Shown here one piece after another: positions 5,934-11,858 of a DNA stretch of 34,684 nucleotides. A program made the position numbers and the translations under genes. Position 1 is the first letter of the stretch. Each line of letters begins with the position of its first letter. This DNA is from a virus: positions 1 through 34,684 of IMG/VR virus record IMGVR_UViG_3300006931_000023; one strand, 5' to 3'. The notes under the pieces are model-generated. The model was not told the DNA's origin and did no database searches. It saw nothing but the letters and a program-made list of their open reading frames with translations.

Positions 5934-6073
5934 AATTCCTTCCTCCGAAATACTTTTCTTCTCTTACTCTTTTTAAAATCTACGTCTAACTTGGCAAACA
6001 ATATCCTCTGAATATCTCCCCACGTATAAGCATTAATTAAATGTTCTAAATTGTGGAATTCTCTCAGCGTCAT
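5930..6073 (-). CDS. 47-residue basic hypothetical protein
   Basis: The ATG at 6073-6071 shares ATGA with the stop of the 79-residue gene and follows GGAAGGA. The product is MTLREFHNLEHLINAYTW, then a helix, then a very basic tail (KKSKRRKVFRRKEL) that could contact nucleic acid. The stop again shares ATGA with the next gene. No family is recognised. Confidence 0.62.
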   Translation of the reverse strand: MTLREFHNLEHLINAYTWGDIQRILFAKLDVDFKKSKRRKVFRRKEL

Positions 6074-6309
6074 AATTCCTTCCTGTCTTCTCCAGAAATA
6101 GTTTTCTTAAACTTTTGTGCTGCCAATTCGTGCCATTCTTTTAATGGAAGAACAAAGACAGTGCCAGCCACATCAATTCCAATGGCTTTTCTTGGTCCAT
6201 CACCGCATTGATAAAGCCTATCTTGCCAAGTTCCCACATCGTCGCTATATGGTTCCTCATAAAGAGTTTTTTCTGTCGGATCATATTTCGCCAAATTTTC
6301 TTCGCTCAT
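6070..6309 (-). CDS. Hypothetical protein (79 aa)
   Basis: The start chosen is ATG 6309-6307 (MSEENLAKYD), with AGGAG eight bases upstream. The much longer open frame from 6648 is out of frame with, and shadows, the Lar-like gene. The product is acidic, with a compact segment (GIDVAGTVFVLPLKEWHELA) that looks like a small folded domain. It is unrecognised. Confidence 0.7.
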   Translation of the reverse strand: MSEENLAKYDPTEKTLYEEPYSDDVGTWQDRLYQCGDGPRKAIGIDVAGTVFVLPLKEWHELAAQKFKKTISGEDRKEL

Positions 6310-6310
6310 T

Positions 6311-6652
6311 TTATTTTCTCCTGTCTTCTCGGATTTTGGTGTTATGGTGTTCATAGTTTTTAAAGTATTGCTTAACATCTTTTTCCCACTGAAAATGTGA
6401 GAATATACTTTCAGGAGAATCGTCAATAACATAACGAAGTAACTCCTCTGTTTTATCAAGCTTGGCTTTGAGAGAATCGATTTCTTTCCAGCAATAGGCC
6501 GAATTCCAAGATTCAATCGGACGATACCAAGATTCATTTTCACGGTCACATTTACGGCAAGCAGCGAAGTTTTTAGATGCTGACGAGAATTCCATAGCAT
6601 TTGAATCCCCATGATACGGACACGGCCTAAGTTCTTCTTTGTTTTCACTCAT
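6311..6652 (-). CDS. Lar-like restriction-alleviation zinc-finger protein
   Basis: Residues 1-52 follow the Lar family pattern: RPCPYHGDS, then a gap, ACRKCDRE, then IESWNSAY. That family's small zinc-binding proteins include the Rac-prophage Lar protein that relieves type I restriction, and many phage homologues of unknown role. One of the usual zinc ligands is His rather than Cys (CPYHG). The C-terminal half is a helical extension (SLKAKLDKTEELLRYV) absent from minimal Lar proteins. It sits at the head of the coupled small-gene chain, right after the tRNA-like gene, where anti-host genes are expected. Confidence 0.75.
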   Translation of the reverse strand: MSENKEELRPCPYHGDSNAMEFSSASKNFAACRKCDRENESWYRPIESWNSAYCWKEIDSLKAKLDKTEELLRYVIDDSPESIFSHFQWEKDVKQYFKNYEHHNTKIREDRRK

Positions 6653-6685
6653 GTTTTACACCTCATACTTCTCCATTTAAATTTT

Positions 6686-6803
6686 CGGGTAGTTAGGACT
6701 CGAACCTAAATATCTAGAGCAATTTGCATTTGCTGACTAGAAGCACACACCATCAACCATAAGTTCATAGTGTGCCGCGAGTATCCCGCCTCGCTCCTAC
6801 CCG
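6686..6803 (-). tRNA. tRNA-like gene, best read as tRNA-Cys(GCA) with an enlarged 5' half
   Basis: On the minus strand a perfect 7-bp acceptor stem (CGGGTAG with CTACCCG) encloses a canonical T arm (TTAGG-TTCGAGT-CCTAA). There is also a D-like arm (GCGAG/CTCGC) and a 5-bp arm AGCAA/TTGCT with the seven-base loop ATGCAAA, in which U33, anticodon GCA and A37 are in place. The total is 118 nt instead of about 75. The excess lies between the D arm and this anticodon arm and contains a further stem GCACAC/GTGTGC (6775-6770 with 6748-6743). An alternative is a class II-like molecule whose 21-23-base anticodon loop is inflated. Base 8 is G rather than U. No CCA is encoded. Confidence 0.68.
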
Positions 6804-6824
6804 TTATGTTTTACACCTCATGCT

Positions 6825-6983
6825 TTAATATAAAAGATGTCCGTGGCACAGGAGATCTAGAATATCCTCCCCATATGCTTCAGGCGTACCACGGACAAAT
6901 TCGCATTCCCGATCAGGAATATTTTCATCAAAAACACACTTTTTCTTCTCATTATTACCAATCGGGAATAAATTATTTACCAA
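6825..6983 (-). CDS. Possible small acidic protein, TTG start (52 aa)
   Basis: The frame opens after a stop at about 6993 and ends with TAA at 6827-6825. The likely start is TTG at 6983-6981 just after GAGGTGG, overlapping the end of the 32-residue membrane peptide by 11 bases. The product (MVNNLFPIGNNEKKKC, then an acidic segment DENIPDRECEF, ending CHGHLLY) has the charge mix of a real protein. The start codon and tight ribosome-binding spacing are doubtful. The frame also contains an 8-bp inverted repeat (GTCCGTGG 6839-6846, CCACGGAC 6889-6896). Confidence 0.45.
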   Translation of the reverse strand: MVNNLFPIGNNEKKKCVFDENIPDRECEFVRGTPEAYGEDILDLLCHGHLLY

Positions 6984-7071
6984 ACCACCTCACCAACAAT
7001 TCCGGCAGCACACAGACTGTTAGGAACATGAGGAGGGTTAGGATTAGAAAGTTTCGGGTGTCTTTACTCAT
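6973..7071 (-). CDS. 32-residue single-helix membrane peptide
   Basis: The ATG at 7071-7069 lies three bases after the zinc-finger gene's stop. The peptide is MSKDTRN, one hydrophobic helix (FLILTLLMFLTVCVLPELLV) and a short basic end (RWFGK). No good ribosome-binding site is seen, so expression may depend on termination-reinitiation from the preceding gene. It resembles other tiny phage membrane peptides; its function is unknown. Confidence 0.5.
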   Translation of the reverse strand: MSKDTRNFLILTLLMFLTVCVLPELLVRWFGK

Positions 7072-7074
7072 AAA

Positions 7075-7293
7075 TTAATCCAGCCCTCCGCAGATTCCCT
7101 TTGATGTAACAATGGATGAAAGTAGAGTAGTCCGCTCGGGGCTGAAATCTTTTTTGAATTGGCCTCTTTTTAAAGGAAATAGTTTCAATTTCTCCTCTTG
7201 AATTTCTTGCCACTTTTCAAAGTGTTGGAATATTTCATGTCGGTTCCGGTCTTGATAGCTTTTTGATTTAAAGGGACACCAAGGGCAACGCAT
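7075..7293 (-). CDS. C2H2 zinc-finger protein
   Basis: The 72-residue protein starts MRCPWCPFKSKSYQDRNRHE. It has C-x2-C-x12-H-x4-H spacing (Cys3, Cys6, His19, His24), a canonical C2H2 finger of the kind used mainly in eukaryotes and a few bacterial Ros-type regulators. The tail is basic and probably helical. The position just after the recombination genes suggests a DNA-binding accessory or regulatory protein. The ATG follows GGAG at a long spacing of about 11 bases. Confidence 0.78.
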   Translation of the reverse strand: MRCPWCPFKSKSYQDRNRHEIFQHFEKWQEIQEEKLKLFPLKRGQFKKDFSPERTTLLSSIVTSKGICGGLD

Positions 7294-7396
7294 TTATATG
7301 TGTCTCCATTTGTTTAAAATTGTTCCTGCGGTCGACAGTAAAACCGGACCCCTCCAGCTCTCCTTTGACCGCAGAAAGTGAATGGCTTCCCTCCAT
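7268..7396 (-). CDS. Possible leader peptide or small protein (42 aa)
   Basis: An ATG at 7396-7394 follows a strong AGGAGGAGAGGG and opens a 42-codon frame (MEGSHSLSAVKGELEGSG and on to ALPLVSL) that overlaps the start of the zinc-finger gene by 26 bases. The ribosome-binding site lies inside an inverted repeat (GGCTTCC 7384-7390 and GGAAGCC 7412-7418). A second one (CTGCGGTC 7326-7333 and GACCGCAG 7367-7374) lies within the frame. The composition is unremarkable, so it may be a regulatory leader rather than a folded protein. Confidence 0.4.
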   Translation of the reverse strand: MEGSHSLSAVKGELEGSGFTVDRRNNFKQMETHINALPLVSL

Positions 7397-7422
7397 CCCT
7401 CTCCTCCTTCAGGAAGCCAAAA

Positions 7423-8520
7423 TTATTCATCTTTTTTATGTGTAAACCTTAACGTTGATGAAATGGTAAGCGCTTGCGCCAAATTGTTCGCCAAGTTGTC
7501 ATCGGTTTTGCAAAGTTTTTTAATTTCTTTGGTGTCACATTTGAGATAATTCCAGGGTTCAATATTGTTATTCGTTAGTACTGATACCAACTCTTTTGTA
7601 TCGCCTTTCCATGTTTCGTAAGGGAAGAAAGAGAAAGTTTCACCATTCACTTTTATTTCACCATTATCCTGTATCCAGCCCTTAAGTATTTCTTTCTTTG
7701 ATTCAAGCTGAGATTCAATGGCAAGAATATCTTCAGCCACTTTTTGCGCAGATCTTTTATTTCCGATTTCTTTAATGGATGAAGCTTTTTTAGTGCAGGC
7801 GAACGCAACCATACAAGAAGAGCACCGAGAACCTGGCTTTGCTTTGAAACGCTGGTCTTCTTTCATGGTTTCCGTGATTGCTTTGATTTGAAATTCAATC
7901 CCTGATAATTTTTCTTTAGGAAACTGCCACTTTTCTTTCCAGTTTGAGCGAACATAATGGATCACCACCTCGAAGTTTGTTATGTCGGGATAATATTTTG
8001 AAATGAGATAGGCATAGAGTTGGACTTGGAAGGTATCCGATTTCCCATGAAAACCTGTTTTGTAATCCGTTATACGGGCCGTGGTGCCTCGAATATCCAA
8101 CCTGTCGATGATTCCCCTCATCCACACGTTCTCAGCCAGGAAATCGCAAGGTAGGCCGTCTGCCATCAATCCTAGCTTGAGTTCGCAGCTTGTTTGCCAG
8201 CCTTTAAGATCAGACCAATCAAGATTTTGTATAAAAGCATCACAAATAGATAAATATTCATCATAAAGTGATTGATCTTTTGGTTCTTTTGCCCAACAAT
8301 TCAAAGCGACCATGCTCAGATGATCCAATAAATCATCTGCTACGCCAGGGAGATTCCCTTTTATTCCATCTTCAACCCATGCTTGAAAGAATTCATGCGC
8401 CGCCGCACCCAAGGTCATGGGGTCGCTTTCGTCTTTTCCGACTTTATCCAAATAGGTGAGCTTGTAGCTTAAGGGGCATTCAGTCCAAGCTTTAATTTTA
8501 GAATAGCTATAGGAATTCAT
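7423..8520 (-). CDS. RecB/Cas4-like PD-(D/E)XK nuclease with Fe-S cysteines
   Basis: The start is ATG 8520-8518, overlapping the annealase stop as TAATG, giving 365 residues. The longer frame to 8607 is inside the annealase gene. Nuclease motifs appear in order: LGAAAHEFF (His42), RGIIDRLD (Asp139), ITDYKTG (Asp152, Lys154) and VQLYAYL (Gln167). An N-terminal Cys15 (TECPLS) and a C-terminal CSSCMVAFAC set match the 4Fe-4S staple of Cas4/AddB-type enzymes. It probably resects DNA ends to load the adjacent Bet-like annealase, replacing the lambda Exo type. The last 100 residues are helical and have no recognised domain. Confidence 0.88.
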   Translation of the reverse strand: MNSYSYSKIKAWTECPLSYKLTYLDKVGKDESDPMTLGAAAHEFFQAWVEDGIKGNLPGVADDLLDHLSMVALNCWAKEPKDQSLYDEYLSICDAFIQNLDWSDLKGWQTSCELKLGLMADGLPCDFLAENVWMRGIIDRLDIRGTTARITDYKTGFHGKSDTFQVQLYAYLISKYYPDITNFEVVIHYVRSNWKEKWQFPKEKLSGIEFQIKAITETMKEDQRFKAKPGSRCSSCMVAFACTKKASSIKEIGNKRSAQKVAEDILAIESQLESKKEILKGWIQDNGEIKVNGETFSFFPYETWKGDTKELVSVLTNNNIEPWNYLKCDTKEIKKLCKTDDNLANNLAQALTISSTLRFTHKKDE

Positions 8521-9323
8521 TACTGTCCTACTTGCATCGACTTGGCCCATTCGAGAATTTCCGCGGCCTGTGAATTGTTCAAATCTTTCGATGTACTTAA
8601 ATTCCACCGCTTATTTATTTCTAATTTCACTAAGTCTTTGTTGATTCCGGCGTTTGTAATCTGGGTGTGAAAATATTTGAGTTGAACAGGCGTCATTTTG
8701 TCATCCAAATGATCGGGCGCTCCCTTAATTTCCTCAGTGTCCCCACCAATTTCCTCAGCGATATAAACACCGGACGTTTCAGCAGGAAAAGCTTTTCGAT
8801 GAGCCAAAGCCTCAGCACATTTTGCCAGCATAATATGAGGTTTCACTTTCCAATTCTGTTTGGGTCGATATTCACCCGTCGATTTATCTTTGGTCAATTG
8901 GACATATTCGTCATAACGTGCTGTAGAGGAAACCTCAAACCATTTATCATCAACTCGCTTTTGAATATAGGCAGTCGCTGATACCAATTTTTTATCTTCA
9001 TCATATTCATAGGTGGTATCTTTTCCAGGTGCGTAATTTTTAGATCTGTCAGACAACATTCGATAACCATCGATTCCCGTATAGGCTGTCATCACGTAAG
9101 CACCGATATCTTGATTCCAAATCTTCATCATGTAAATTTGTTTCATGAAGGGATCCAAATTTGTTTTGTTGCAAATGTGAAGGAAGAGTTTTAATTCGTC
9201 GTCGGAAGCACCCTTAGCAACAGTGCGTTTGATGAGATCAATTTGAGGGCGGGTAAATCCTGCAACTGTTTTTGGTGTGATTGTTTTCGGTGTGGTTACA
9301 GCGACTTCATTTGTGTCAGTCAT
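8520..9323 (-). CDS. bet: Bet/RecT-type single-strand annealing recombinase
   Basis: The 267-residue protein carries the lambda Bet signature around LFLHICNKTNLDPFMKQIY, followed by AYTGIDGYRMLSDRS and, later, KPHIMLAKCAEALAHRKAFP. It should anneal complementary single strands during phage recombination and recombination-dependent replication. The start is placed at ATG 9323 (MTDTNEVAVT) because GGAGG lies five bases before it; an in-frame ATG at 9335 lacks this. It is the first gene after the 9.36-9.39 kb promoter and is coupled to the nuclease gene. The C-terminal third (HLDDKMTPVQLKYFHTQI) is the expected variable tail. Confidence 0.92.
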   Translation of the reverse strand: MTDTNEVAVTTPKTITPKTVAGFTRPQIDLIKRTVAKGASDDELKLFLHICNKTNLDPFMKQIYMMKIWNQDIGAYVMTAYTGIDGYRMLSDRSKNYAPGKDTTYEYDEDKKLVSATAYIQKRVDDKWFEVSSTARYDEYVQLTKDKSTGEYRPKQNWKVKPHIMLAKCAEALAHRKAFPAETSGVYIAEEIGGDTEEIKGAPDHLDDKMTPVQLKYFHTQITNAGINKDLVKLEINKRWNLSTSKDLNNSQAAEILEWAKSMQVGQ

Positions 9324-9358
9324 AGTGGCCTCCATCGGTCATTTATTATGATGAAAGA

Positions 9359-9405
9359 AATATAACTTACAAATGATACCAATGTCAATAAATATTTGAT
9401 ACCAA
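9359..9405 (-). promoter_or_regulatory. Early-operon promoter with two TGATACCAA sites
   Basis: On the minus strand TTGACA (9388-9383) and TATATT (9364-9359) are 18 bases apart (TTATAT with a 17-base spacer is equivalent), 36 bases ahead of the bet ATG. One TTGGTATCA copy fills the spacer next to the -35 (9382-9374). A second lies just upstream (9405-9397), in the same orientation and 23 bases away, about two helical turns. This is the arrangement expected for a repressor that blocks polymerase cooperatively. Confidence 0.82.
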
Positions 9406-9406
9406 A

Positions 9407-9443
9407 ATAAAACCCCCTCTCGGCAGCCGATGCTAAGAGGGGG
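9407..9443 (-). terminator. Rho-independent terminator of the late operon
   Basis: On the minus strand CCCCCTCT (9443-9436) pairs perfectly with AGAGGGGG (9420-9413) around a 15-base loop, followed by TTTTATTTT. It lies 27 bases after the holin-like gene and immediately upstream of the early promoter, so it insulates the early genes from late transcription. Confidence 0.93.
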
Positions 9444-9469
9444 CGAGGTGTGACGATAACTCCCTTATG

Positions 9470-9745
9470 TCAGGAGGAGAGCGATGAAGGCGGTACGGTT
9501 GGAACTGAGGTCGAGGTCGTAACAGTTGTGTTTTTGGTCAGGACCGTCGTATCTTTTTTGTTTTTCATGTAGGTATCCATGACGGTTCCCCCACCGATAA
9601 GACCCAACGCCATGACCTCGCACGCCATCCAGGTTTGGGTGTCTATCATTTTAAAGAGAAAGAACAAATGCGACGTGATGAAAAACCAAAGTCCTATTCC
9701 GACTTTTCTCGAATCGTTAAATAAGAGAATTTTAAAGAGGCCCAT
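9470..9745 (-). CDS. Holin-like membrane protein, two transmembrane helices
   Basis: The 91-residue protein has two hydrophobic segments (VGIGLWFFITSHLFFLF and WMACEVMALGLIGGGTVM), a charged stretch (MKNKKD) and a Ser/Thr/Val tail. Size and topology fit a class II holin, which would form lesions that release the endolysin. It is the last gene of the late operon, within the lysis/envelope cluster, and its ATG overlaps the upstream stop as TAATG. The assignment rests on topology and position only. Confidence 0.62.
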   Translation of the reverse strand: MGLFKILLFNDSRKVGIGLWFFITSHLFFLFKMIDTQTWMACEVMALGLIGGGTVMDTYMKNKKDTTVLTKNTTVTTSTSVPTVPPSSLSS

Positions 9746-10188
9746 TAAGGTTTTGGATTGAGTCCAAAAGCAAGTCCTACCGAGAAAGCTAAGTAGGAAT
9801 GTTTTTCTCTAAAGTCATAAGCAAAAGCCGGACCTGCTTCTACAGAATTTAAAAATGTCCAATTGGGACTCAACGTCACGAATTCTCTGATGAGTGGTGA
9901 GATATTAATATAAGCGTCTGCCACATATCCCGCACCCGCTGTCTGATTGTCATCTGGGTTTGTGATACCAGTAAAACCGAACCGAAGTTGACCGATGGCT
10001 GATCCTTTCCATTGTCCAATTTCCACAATGTCAGTGAGAAGCGCCAAACGGTTTTCGCCTTTGGTTGTCCATTGTGAGCTGGCGGACACGTGATCGACCA
10101 AAGATGCTTTAATCTGATCGCCCAAAATATCCGCTTTTAAAATACACGGTGAAATCATCAACAACAATGCAGCAAGTACTTTTTTCAT
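9745..10188 (-). CDS. Exported, probably outer-membrane beta-barrel protein
   Basis: The start at 10188 has a strong ribosome-binding site (AAAAAGGAG, eight bases away) and opens a Sec signal peptide (MKKVLAALLLMISPCILKAD). The 147-residue product has alternating beta segments (IGQLRFGFTGI, SYLAFSVGLAFGL) and aromatic residues as in small outer-membrane barrels. A phage-made barrel could change the host surface, for example to exclude other phages, or assist lysis. The same frame extends upstream without a stop to an ATG at 10389 that is coupled to the preceding gene, so a longer form is possible. Confidence 0.7.
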   Translation of the reverse strand: MKKVLAALLLMISPCILKADILGDQIKASLVDHVSASSQWTTKGENRLALLTDIVEIGQWKGSAIGQLRFGFTGITNPDDNQTAGAGYVADAYINISPLIREFVTLSPNWTFLNSVEAGPAFAYDFREKHSYLAFSVGLAFGLNPKP

Positions 10189-10389
10189 TTCTAATCTCCT
10201 TTTTCTCTGTCTTTCTTTATAATAAATATTGCTCCGTTCTCTCTGGGCGGCTGTGATACCAATTCTATGAGCCAAGAAATAATAACCTGGGATATCACGA
10301 TCTTTTCTTCTGGTCTTTAACCATTTCTGATAATCGGGTGAGGCAACAATCATGTTAATTGTTTTCTCTAAAATTTGTAGATAGTTCAT
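10189..10389 (-). other. In-frame upstream extension of the outer-membrane protein gene (67 codons)
   Basis: An ATG at 10389 shares ATGA with the stop of the upstream exported-protein gene, and its frame runs without interruption into the signal-peptide start at 10188. The 67 residues look like a soluble, very basic domain (YQKWLKTRRKDRDIP, then KERQRKRRLE). If translated in full, the signal peptide would become an internal membrane anchor. The two start signals may give two products, or this may be the remnant of a separate gene whose stop was lost. Confidence 0.5.
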
Positions 10390-10850
10390 GGGCAGACAGT
10401 CGGAACTCTATGTCCGTTAATCATTTGAGAACACCACCCCTTCCAGCCTTGCATTCCATTGGGTAGGTAGGAAGATGTAAAGACCATATATTGTTCCATG
10501 TCATTATCTAGTATCTGATTAATTCCTTTAAGCTTTCCCTGCATCATTAACATCTCTGAGTACCCTTGAAGACTCCAAGTCGCATTGCGAAGGGTGTAGG
10601 TCGAGCCTTCTAACCGATAGGTATAACCGTTAATAACGGTGCTGGAAAAAATCACCCAACCATCTATATAAAATTCATTCCACGTCGAGACATTTACCGT
10701 ATAAGTCGAGTCGTAAATAGTTGTGATTCCGTCGATATAAGTATCGTTGCGAATTCCGGTCGTTGCCGCTGTGGGATAAGTCTTTGACAAAGCTGAAAAT
10801 CCTATAGAAGGAACAAAAAACAAACCAAGTAACAATAAGTACTTTTTCAT
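10386..10850 (-). CDS. Exported protein with Sec signal peptide (154 aa)
   Basis: It starts MKKYLLLLGLFFVPSIGFSA, a clear signal peptide, after GGAGGG. The mature part is rich in Thr, Tyr and Ser with short beta-like repeats (TTIYDSTYTVNVSTWNEFY) and two cysteines near the end (GWCSQM, PTVCP) that may form a disulfide. It lies among the lysis and envelope genes. Its style matches the exported proteins of the virion module, so it may coat the host envelope or be part of a surface fibre. No family is recognised. Confidence 0.75.
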   Translation of the reverse strand: MKKYLLLLGLFFVPSIGFSALSKTYPTAATTGIRNDTYIDGITTIYDSTYTVNVSTWNEFYIDGWVIFSSTVINGYTYRLEGSTYTLRNATWSLQGYSEMLMMQGKLKGINQILDNDMEQYMVFTSSYLPNGMQGWKGWCSQMINGHRVPTVCP

Positions 10851-10876
10851 TTTAAATCCCTCCTATAGGAAGTTAA

Positions 10877-11131
10877 TTAAAGGCCTTCGACTTTAACTGA
10901 ATCCGTGGCGCTGTTGACTGAGGTCGTTGAATCAGCGTTTTTTTGGACAAGAGCCTGAAGTCTATCTACCTCTGGCTGCAGGTCAGGAATTGATCCCGCT
11001 GCAATCTTGGCCAAGAGACGATTCACCGCGTTCGTCACCTCTGTGATATACGTTGTTAACGCATCGATCAGTCCTTGTTGAGACGTCTCTACGTCATTTA
11101 ATTTTGCTCTCACATCATCTAGATTTGCCAT
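10877..11131 (-). CDS. Small coiled-coil protein (84 aa)
   Basis: The protein is helical with heptad-like spacing (MANLDDVRAKLNDVETSQQG, then LIDALTTYITEVTNAVNRLL) and ends in a Ser/Thr/Asn-rich tail. AAGGAG precedes the ATG. Similar small coiled-coil proteins sit in phage lysis or tail cassettes. Here it lies directly after the spanin-like gene. No function is proven. Confidence 0.72.
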   Translation of the reverse strand: MANLDDVRAKLNDVETSQQGLIDALTTYITEVTNAVNRLLAKIAAGSIPDLQPEVDRLQALVQKNADSTTSVNSATDSVKVEGL

Positions 11132-11143
11132 ACAATTTCTCCT

Positions 11144-11491
11144 TTATGATCTTTTCTTTCTATCTTCTAAATTGTCAATTTTGTCTTCTATCTTGTCTAA
11201 CCGACTCATCAAAGATTGGTAGCTTTCGATAATGGTCGAAAACTTACTTGTCGTGTCTGCCATCGAAACCAAGATGTCAGTGAATCTTTTTTCCATTTCT
11301 AACGTATGACTCATCCTCCAATCTCTGAGTTTTGTGATTTCTGACCAGACATGATCGGACTCTTGAACATGATTATCTCTTTCATCTATTTGGTCGCGGT
11401 CGTAGCGGTCGAGCCGCCATTTGGTGACAAAGAAAGATCCTGCTATCGTGGAAATGAGTCCACAAATAGTAATGATGGTCGATATATCCAT
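11144..11491 (-). CDS. Inner-membrane spanin-like protein (N-terminal anchor plus coiled coil)
   Basis: An N-terminal hydrophobic helix (IITICGLISTIAGSFFV) is followed by a basic stretch (TKWRLDRYDRD) and a long coiled coil ending in LMSRLDKIEDKIDNLEDR. The ATG overlaps the endolysin stop as TAATG. Position directly after the endolysin and this architecture fit an Rz-type i-spanin, although the basic residues right after the helix could instead place the coiled coil in the cytoplasm, as in some holin accessory proteins. No lipoprotein partner (Rz1) is visible in another frame. Confidence 0.58.
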   Translation of the reverse strand: MDISTIITICGLISTIAGSFFVTKWRLDRYDRDQIDERDNHVQESDHVWSEITKLRDWRMSHTLEMEKRFTDILVSMADTTSKFSTIIESYQSLMSRLDKIEDKIDNLEDRKKRS

Positions 11492-11844
11492 TATTTATCA
11501 TCGCCTTCCCATACGTAAGGAGAGGGATGTTTTTCGTCAACCATGGTATCTGCGTGAAAATGCTTAGGGGCAATTTCAACCCGATTAAATCCAGCCCGTC
11601 CCAACGCCCACGCTAATTTCGCCCTCATAAATGGATCTTGAGGGGCCACCATATCGAAGGCCATTCCCTTTACATGCGGTGAGTCAGGGGCGCCACCAAT
11701 TTCTGCGTTTCGCTCTGGCGTCCGATATCCTGATGTTTGGACAATCGGAAACCCGAACAATTCACGGGCGCGATCCCGTTTAAAACAAATATCAGGAACC
11801 ATTCCTTCGCTTTCCTCATCTGTGAAATATTGCCATTTGCCCAT
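11491..11844 (-). CDS. Endolysin, peptidase M15 family (D-Ala-D-Ala/L-Ala-D-Glu peptidase)
   Basis: The 117-residue protein is a minimal M15 zinc peptidase: SGYRTPERNAEIGG, then SPHVKGMAFDM (His57, Asp64 as zinc ligands) and PKHFHADT (His97). It should cut peptide cross-links in the host cell wall at lysis. No cell-wall-binding domain or signal peptide is present, so it needs a holin for access. AAAGGA precedes the ATG. It heads the lysis cassette after the internal virion protein. Confidence 0.9.
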   Translation of the reverse strand: MGKWQYFTDEESEGMVPDICFKRDRARELFGFPIVQTSGYRTPERNAEIGGAPDSPHVKGMAFDMVAPQDPFMRAKLAWALGRAGFNRVEIAPKHFHADTMVDEKHPSPYVWEGDDK

Positions 11845-11858
11845 AGTTAGGTTTTCCT

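Noticed and set aside
6839-6896. 8-bp inverted repeat GTCCGTGG/CCACGGAC as a terminator or operator
   Set aside because: The arms are 42 bases apart, no T-tract follows, and both lie in a plausible coding frame. It is noted only with that gene.
6770-7078. A 102-codon plus-strand open frame
   Set aside because: It runs antisense over the tRNA-like gene and two coupled small minus-strand genes, has no ribosome-binding site and an unlikely composition.
9745-9761. Start of the holin-like gene further upstream
   Set aside because: The TAATG overlap with the preceding stop gives a natural coupled start, and no better signal lies upstream.
10240-10270. A promoter for the signal-peptide start at 10188 using the TGATACCAA copy
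   Set aside because: A TATTAT box exists nearby, but no -35 lies at a suitable distance, and the copy is within an open coding frame.
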